Source of the DNA: Bacteroidota bacterium
GTDB taxonomy: Bacteria; Bacteroidota; Bacteroidia; 2-12-FULL-35-15
Length of the DNA: 6,211 bases
NCBI GenBank assembly: GCA_021413595.1
Contig: JAIOQD010000487.1
Span: 1 to 6,211, forward strand
Direction: 5' to 3'
Below are positions 4,191-6,211 of the stretch, in pieces (the stretch's first letter is position 1; every line of letters starts with the position of its first letter). A program made the translations under genes and the position numbers. The notes below the pieces were generated by a model. It was not told the DNA's origin and did no database searches. It saw nothing but the letters and a program-made list of their open reading frames with translations.

Positions 4191-5612
4191 ATGAATAAAA
4201 GATTACAAGTTTTAAAATATCTAATTGCCGATTTCTCTTCAGCTATATTAGCCTGGACACTATTTTATATTTTCAGGAAACTATACATAGAACCTGAAAA
4301 GTTTGGCAAAGCAGTACCTGTTACATTTGAAGATCAGTTTTATTGGGGCTTGGTACTCATCCCCACTTGTTGGATATTAATATACAGTTTTACAGGTCTT
4401 TATAAAAACATTTATCGCAAATCACGATTAAAAGAGGTAGGGCAAACATTGTTATTTTCGTTGATTGGTGTAATTATAATTTTTTTCGCGCTTTTACTTG
4501 ACGATGAAATAGTTTCCTACAAAAATTATTATCAAAGCATCCTTGTTTTGTTTGGATTACATTTTGGGTTAACAGCCAGTTTTCGTTTAGTTTTAACAAG
4601 TATAACCAACTATCGGGTTCATAACCGGATAATCGGTTTTAATACTTTATTGGTTGGTAGTAATGCAAATGCATTGAAACTATACAATGAAATGGAAAAT
4701 TTACATGAATCATCGGGCAATAAATTTATTGGTTTTGTTCATATTGATAATAAAAACGGGTATTCTCACGAGTTAAACAAAAGCTTACCTCACATTGGGG
4801 AACTATCTGATCTAAAGCGAATTATACAAGAAAAAAATATTGAAGAAGTAATAATTGCAATTGAATCTTCGGAACACGAAAATATTGGAAAAATTGTAAA
4901 TGAGCTAGATGATTCCAATGTTATTATTAAAGTTATTCCGGATATGTATGATATTTTATCAGGCTCAGTAAAAATGACCTCTATTTTTGGAGCCCCCCTC
5001 ATTGGAATTTCAAGGGAAATAATGCCAGCCTGGGAGCAATCTGTAAAACGTATTTTTGATGTTTCGGTATCCTTATTTGTTCTGGTAGCTTTTAGCTGGG
5101 TATATGTAATTTTAGCTATTGCAGTAAAACTTGGATCCAAAGGGTCTGTTTTTTATAGTCATGAGCGTATTGGATTACATGGAAAGCCTTTTTTTATTCA
5201 TAAATTCCGTTCCATGTATATGGATGCTGAAAAAAATGGTCCAGCATTGTCCAGCAAAAAAGATCCTCGTATTACTTCCCTTGGAAATTTTTTACGTAAG
5301 GTTCGTTTAGATGAAATACCTCAATTTTATAATGTGTTGATTGGCGAAATGTCAATTGTTGGGCCGCGCCCTGAACGCCAATTTTTTATTGATCAAATTG
5401 TACAAAAAGCACCTCATTATAAACATTTGCACAAAGTTCGCCCGGGAATTACTTCATGGGGCCAGGTAAAATACGGTTATGCCGAAAACGTTGAAGAGAT
5501 GACAGAACGCCTTAAATATGATATTATTTATATTGAAAATATGGCGCTGGGTGTGGATATGAAAATATTAATTTACACAGCTTTGATCGTAATTCAAGGG
5601 AGAGGGAAATAA
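4191..5612 (+). CDS. Polyprenyl-phosphate sugar-phosphate transferase (WcaJ/WbaP-like initiating enzyme)
   Basis: This 473-residue inner-membrane enzyme is predicted to transfer a sugar-1-phosphate from a nucleotide sugar to undecaprenyl phosphate, the first step in making an exopolysaccharide, capsule or O-antigen-like glycan. Four hydrophobic segments lie at about 10-28, 51-69, 84-104 and 115-136. A cytosolic Rossmann-like domain (about 150-272, NTLLVGSNANA at its start) matches the CoA-binding-like domain of large family members. A membrane helix at about 288-313 leads into the catalytic bacterial sugar transferase domain. There KFRSM (338-342), RLDEIPQFYNVL (372-383, with the Asp374-Glu375 pair equivalent to the catalytic dyad known from PglC), GEMSIVGPRPE (385-395) and RPGITSWGQV (417-426) are intact. 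The donor sugar cannot be read from sequence. ATG 4191 gives the usual N-terminus. No glycosyltransferase or Wzx/Wzy gene is visible beside it, so it may act for a glycan cluster elsewhere. Confidence 0.95.
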   Translation: MNKRLQVLKYLIADFSSAILAWTLFYIFRKLYIEPEKFGKAVPVTFEDQFYWGLVLIPTCWILIYSFTGLYKNIYRKSRLKEVGQTLLFSLIGVIIIFFALLLDDEIVSYKNYYQSILVLFGLHFGLTASFRLVLTSITNYRVHNRIIGFNTLLVGSNANALKLYNEMENLHESSGNKFIGFVHIDNKNGYSHELNKSLPHIGELSDLKRIIQEKNIEEVIIAIESSEHENIGKIVNELDDSNVIIKVIPDMYDILSGSVKMTSIFGAPLIGISREIMPAWEQSVKRIFDVSVSLFVLVAFSWVYVILAIAVKLGSKGSVFYSHERIGLHGKPFFIHKFRSMYMDAEKNGPALSSKKDPRITSLGNFLRKVRLDEIPQFYNVLIGEMSIVGPRPERQFFIDQIVQKAPHYKHLHKVRPGITSWGQVKYGYAENVEEMTERLKYDIIYIENMALGVDMKILIYTALIVIQGRGK

Positions 5613-5670
5613 TTCAAAGTTGGAAAGTTTAGTAGTTGTTGGCTTTAACTTTAAACTTTCTAAATTTGAA
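5613..5670. repeat. Inverted repeat directly after the sugar transferase stop codon
   Basis: The left arm 5613-5631 and right arm 5652-5670 pair at 17 of 19 positions, with one further G-U possible in RNA, around a 20-nt loop. The left arm begins on the base after TAA (5610-5612). The stem is A/U-rich and not followed by a clean T-run, so it is not a classical terminator. It may stabilise the 3' end of an upstream message or be a repeat element. Confidence 0.7.
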
Positions 5671-5685
5671 TTTTCTAAATTTGAA
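5657..5685. repeat. Tandem repeat of TTTCTAAATTTGAA, period 15
   Basis: Two identical 14-nt copies (5657-5670 and 5672-5685) are separated by a single T and flanked on both sides by AACTTTAAACT. The first copy is the right arm of the inverted repeat, and the second can pair with the same left arm. Confidence 0.8.
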
Positions 5686-5701
5686 CTTTAAACTAATTTT
5701 T

Positions 5702-6211
5702 ATGAAAAACATAGCAGTAATCGGATCAGGAACAATGGGTAATGGAATAGCCCACACATTTGCACAACAAGGGTATAATGTAGCACTTATTGATATTTCG
5801 CAACCGGCTTTGGAAAAAGCAATAGCCACCATTTCTAAAAATCTGGACCGTATTGTTACAAAAGGTGTTATCACAGAAGCAGAAAAGGCACAAACACTTA
5901 AAAATATTACTACTTATACCGTAATGGCCGATGGTGTAAAAAATGTTGATCTTGTGGTAGAAGCTGCAACTGAAAATGTAGAGATCAAATTAAATATTTT
6001 CAGGGAATTGGACAAAATATGCTCACCAAATACCATATTAGCAAGTAATACCTCTTCCATCTCCATTACTAAAATTGGAGCCGTTACAAAGCGTGCAGAT
6101 AAAATAATTGGAATGCATTTTATGAATCCTGTTCCGGTAATGAAATTAGTGGAAGTGATCCGTGGGTATTCTACTTCCGATGTAGTAACCAATTTGGTTA
6201 TGGAAACATCA
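5702..6211 (+). CDS. 3-hydroxybutyryl-CoA dehydrogenase (partial, C-terminus outside window)
   Basis: The first 170 residues of a protein normally about 280-300 residues long are present. The family (Hbd/PaaH/FadB N-terminal type) interconverts 3-hydroxyacyl-CoA and 3-oxoacyl-CoA with NAD(P) in the cytoplasm, serving fatty-acid, butyrate or phenylacetate metabolism. The Rossmann motif GSGTMG (8-13) follows the start at once, an acidic D31 ends the second strand as in NAD users, and VEAATE (86-91) and LASNTSS (113-119) are typical. By spacing against the known Ser-His-Glu-Asn set of the family, Ser118, His139 (in HFMNP) and Glu151 are present. The Asn would fall near residue 189, beyond the window. 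The frame is open to the last base. It follows the sugar transferase on the same strand after an 89-bp repeat-rich gap. Shared transcription is possible, but a functional link to glycan synthesis is not evident. Substrate chain length cannot be told. Confidence 0.93.
   Translation, partial: MKNIAVIGSGTMGNGIAHTFAQQGYNVALIDISQPALEKAIATISKNLDRIVTKGVITEAEKAQTLKNITTYTVMADGVKNVDLVVEAATENVEIKLNIFRELDKICSPNTILASNTSSISITKIGAVTKRADKIIGMHFMNPVPVMKLVEVIRGYSTSDVVTNLVMETS

Larger units (their letters stand above)
5613..5701. other. Repeat-rich gap between sugar transferase and acyl-CoA dehydrogenase genes
   Basis: This 89-bp A/T-rich gap is made almost wholly of AACTTTAAACT (5647-5657 and 5684-5694), TTTCTAAATTTGAA (5657-5670 and 5672-5685) and their inverted form near 5613-5631. 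No promoter is evident. TTTTT immediately precedes the next ATG. Confidence 0.65.

Noticed and set aside
4790..5140. Minus-strand open frame of 116 codons within the sugar transferase gene
   Set aside because: It is antisense to intact sugar transferase motifs and shows no recognisable domain.
5629..6192. Two minus-strand open frames opposite the acyl-CoA dehydrogenase gene
   Set aside because: The plus strand encodes clear dehydrogenase motifs throughout. The antisense frames are shadows.

Overview
The window looks like chromosomal DNA from a member of the Bacteroidota. It is strongly A/T-rich, it encodes lipoproteins with a Cys that follows a short hydrophobic leader, its starts lack clear Shine-Dalgarno sequences, and its genes (a Bacteroidota-style Pcm, a Gfo/Idh oxidoreductase, a WcaJ-type sugar transferase, a 3-hydroxybutyryl-CoA dehydrogenase) fit that phylum. 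The genus cannot be told from the sequence. I see no tRNA, rRNA, CRISPR array, insertion sequence or phage gene.

Layout. Positions 1-896 (minus strand) hold two tandem paralogous lipoprotein genes. The downstream copy is cut by the window edge. Both encode a lipoprotein signal, a Gly-X-Y linker made only of Gly, Thr, Ser and one Ala, and then a beta-rich domain that is complete only in the upstream copy. Positions 897-1152 are non-coding and contain a GC-rich patch that looks like a dispersed repeat. Positions 1153-1803 (minus) are pcm, protein-L-isoaspartate methyltransferase. A divergent intergenic region (1804-1994) separates pcm from a plus-strand series: Gfo/Idh/MocA oxidoreductase (1995-2978), a lipoprotein of unknown function (3167-4042), a polyprenyl-phosphate sugar-phosphate transferase (4191-5612), and the N-terminal 170 residues of a 3-hydroxybutyryl-CoA dehydrogenase (5702-6211, running off the edge).

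How the genes may work together. The sugar transferase would start assembly of a surface glycan by loading a sugar-phosphate on undecaprenyl phosphate. The Gfo/Idh enzyme could oxidise a (nucleotide-)sugar, and the lipoprotein between them would sit in the envelope. This suggests, but does not prove, an envelope or polysaccharide module next to two housekeeping-type genes (pcm and the acyl-CoA dehydrogenase).

The most unusual content is not the genes themselves. First, the two lipoprotein genes share 119 bp without one difference. The next 77 bp carry ten differences, all in third codon positions and all silent, and beyond that the signal peptides diverge. Second, every plus-strand intergenic gap, and the divergent one, holds an imperfect inverted repeat. 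In the three plus-strand gaps it starts within about a dozen bases of the upstream stop codon. The most striking has 30-nt arms matching at 29 positions (2980-3009 and 3102-3131), overlaps a 21-bp-period tandem repeat that reaches the next start codon, and can form competing stems. Short words are shared between unrelated gaps, which suggests a family of small dispersed intergenic repeats.
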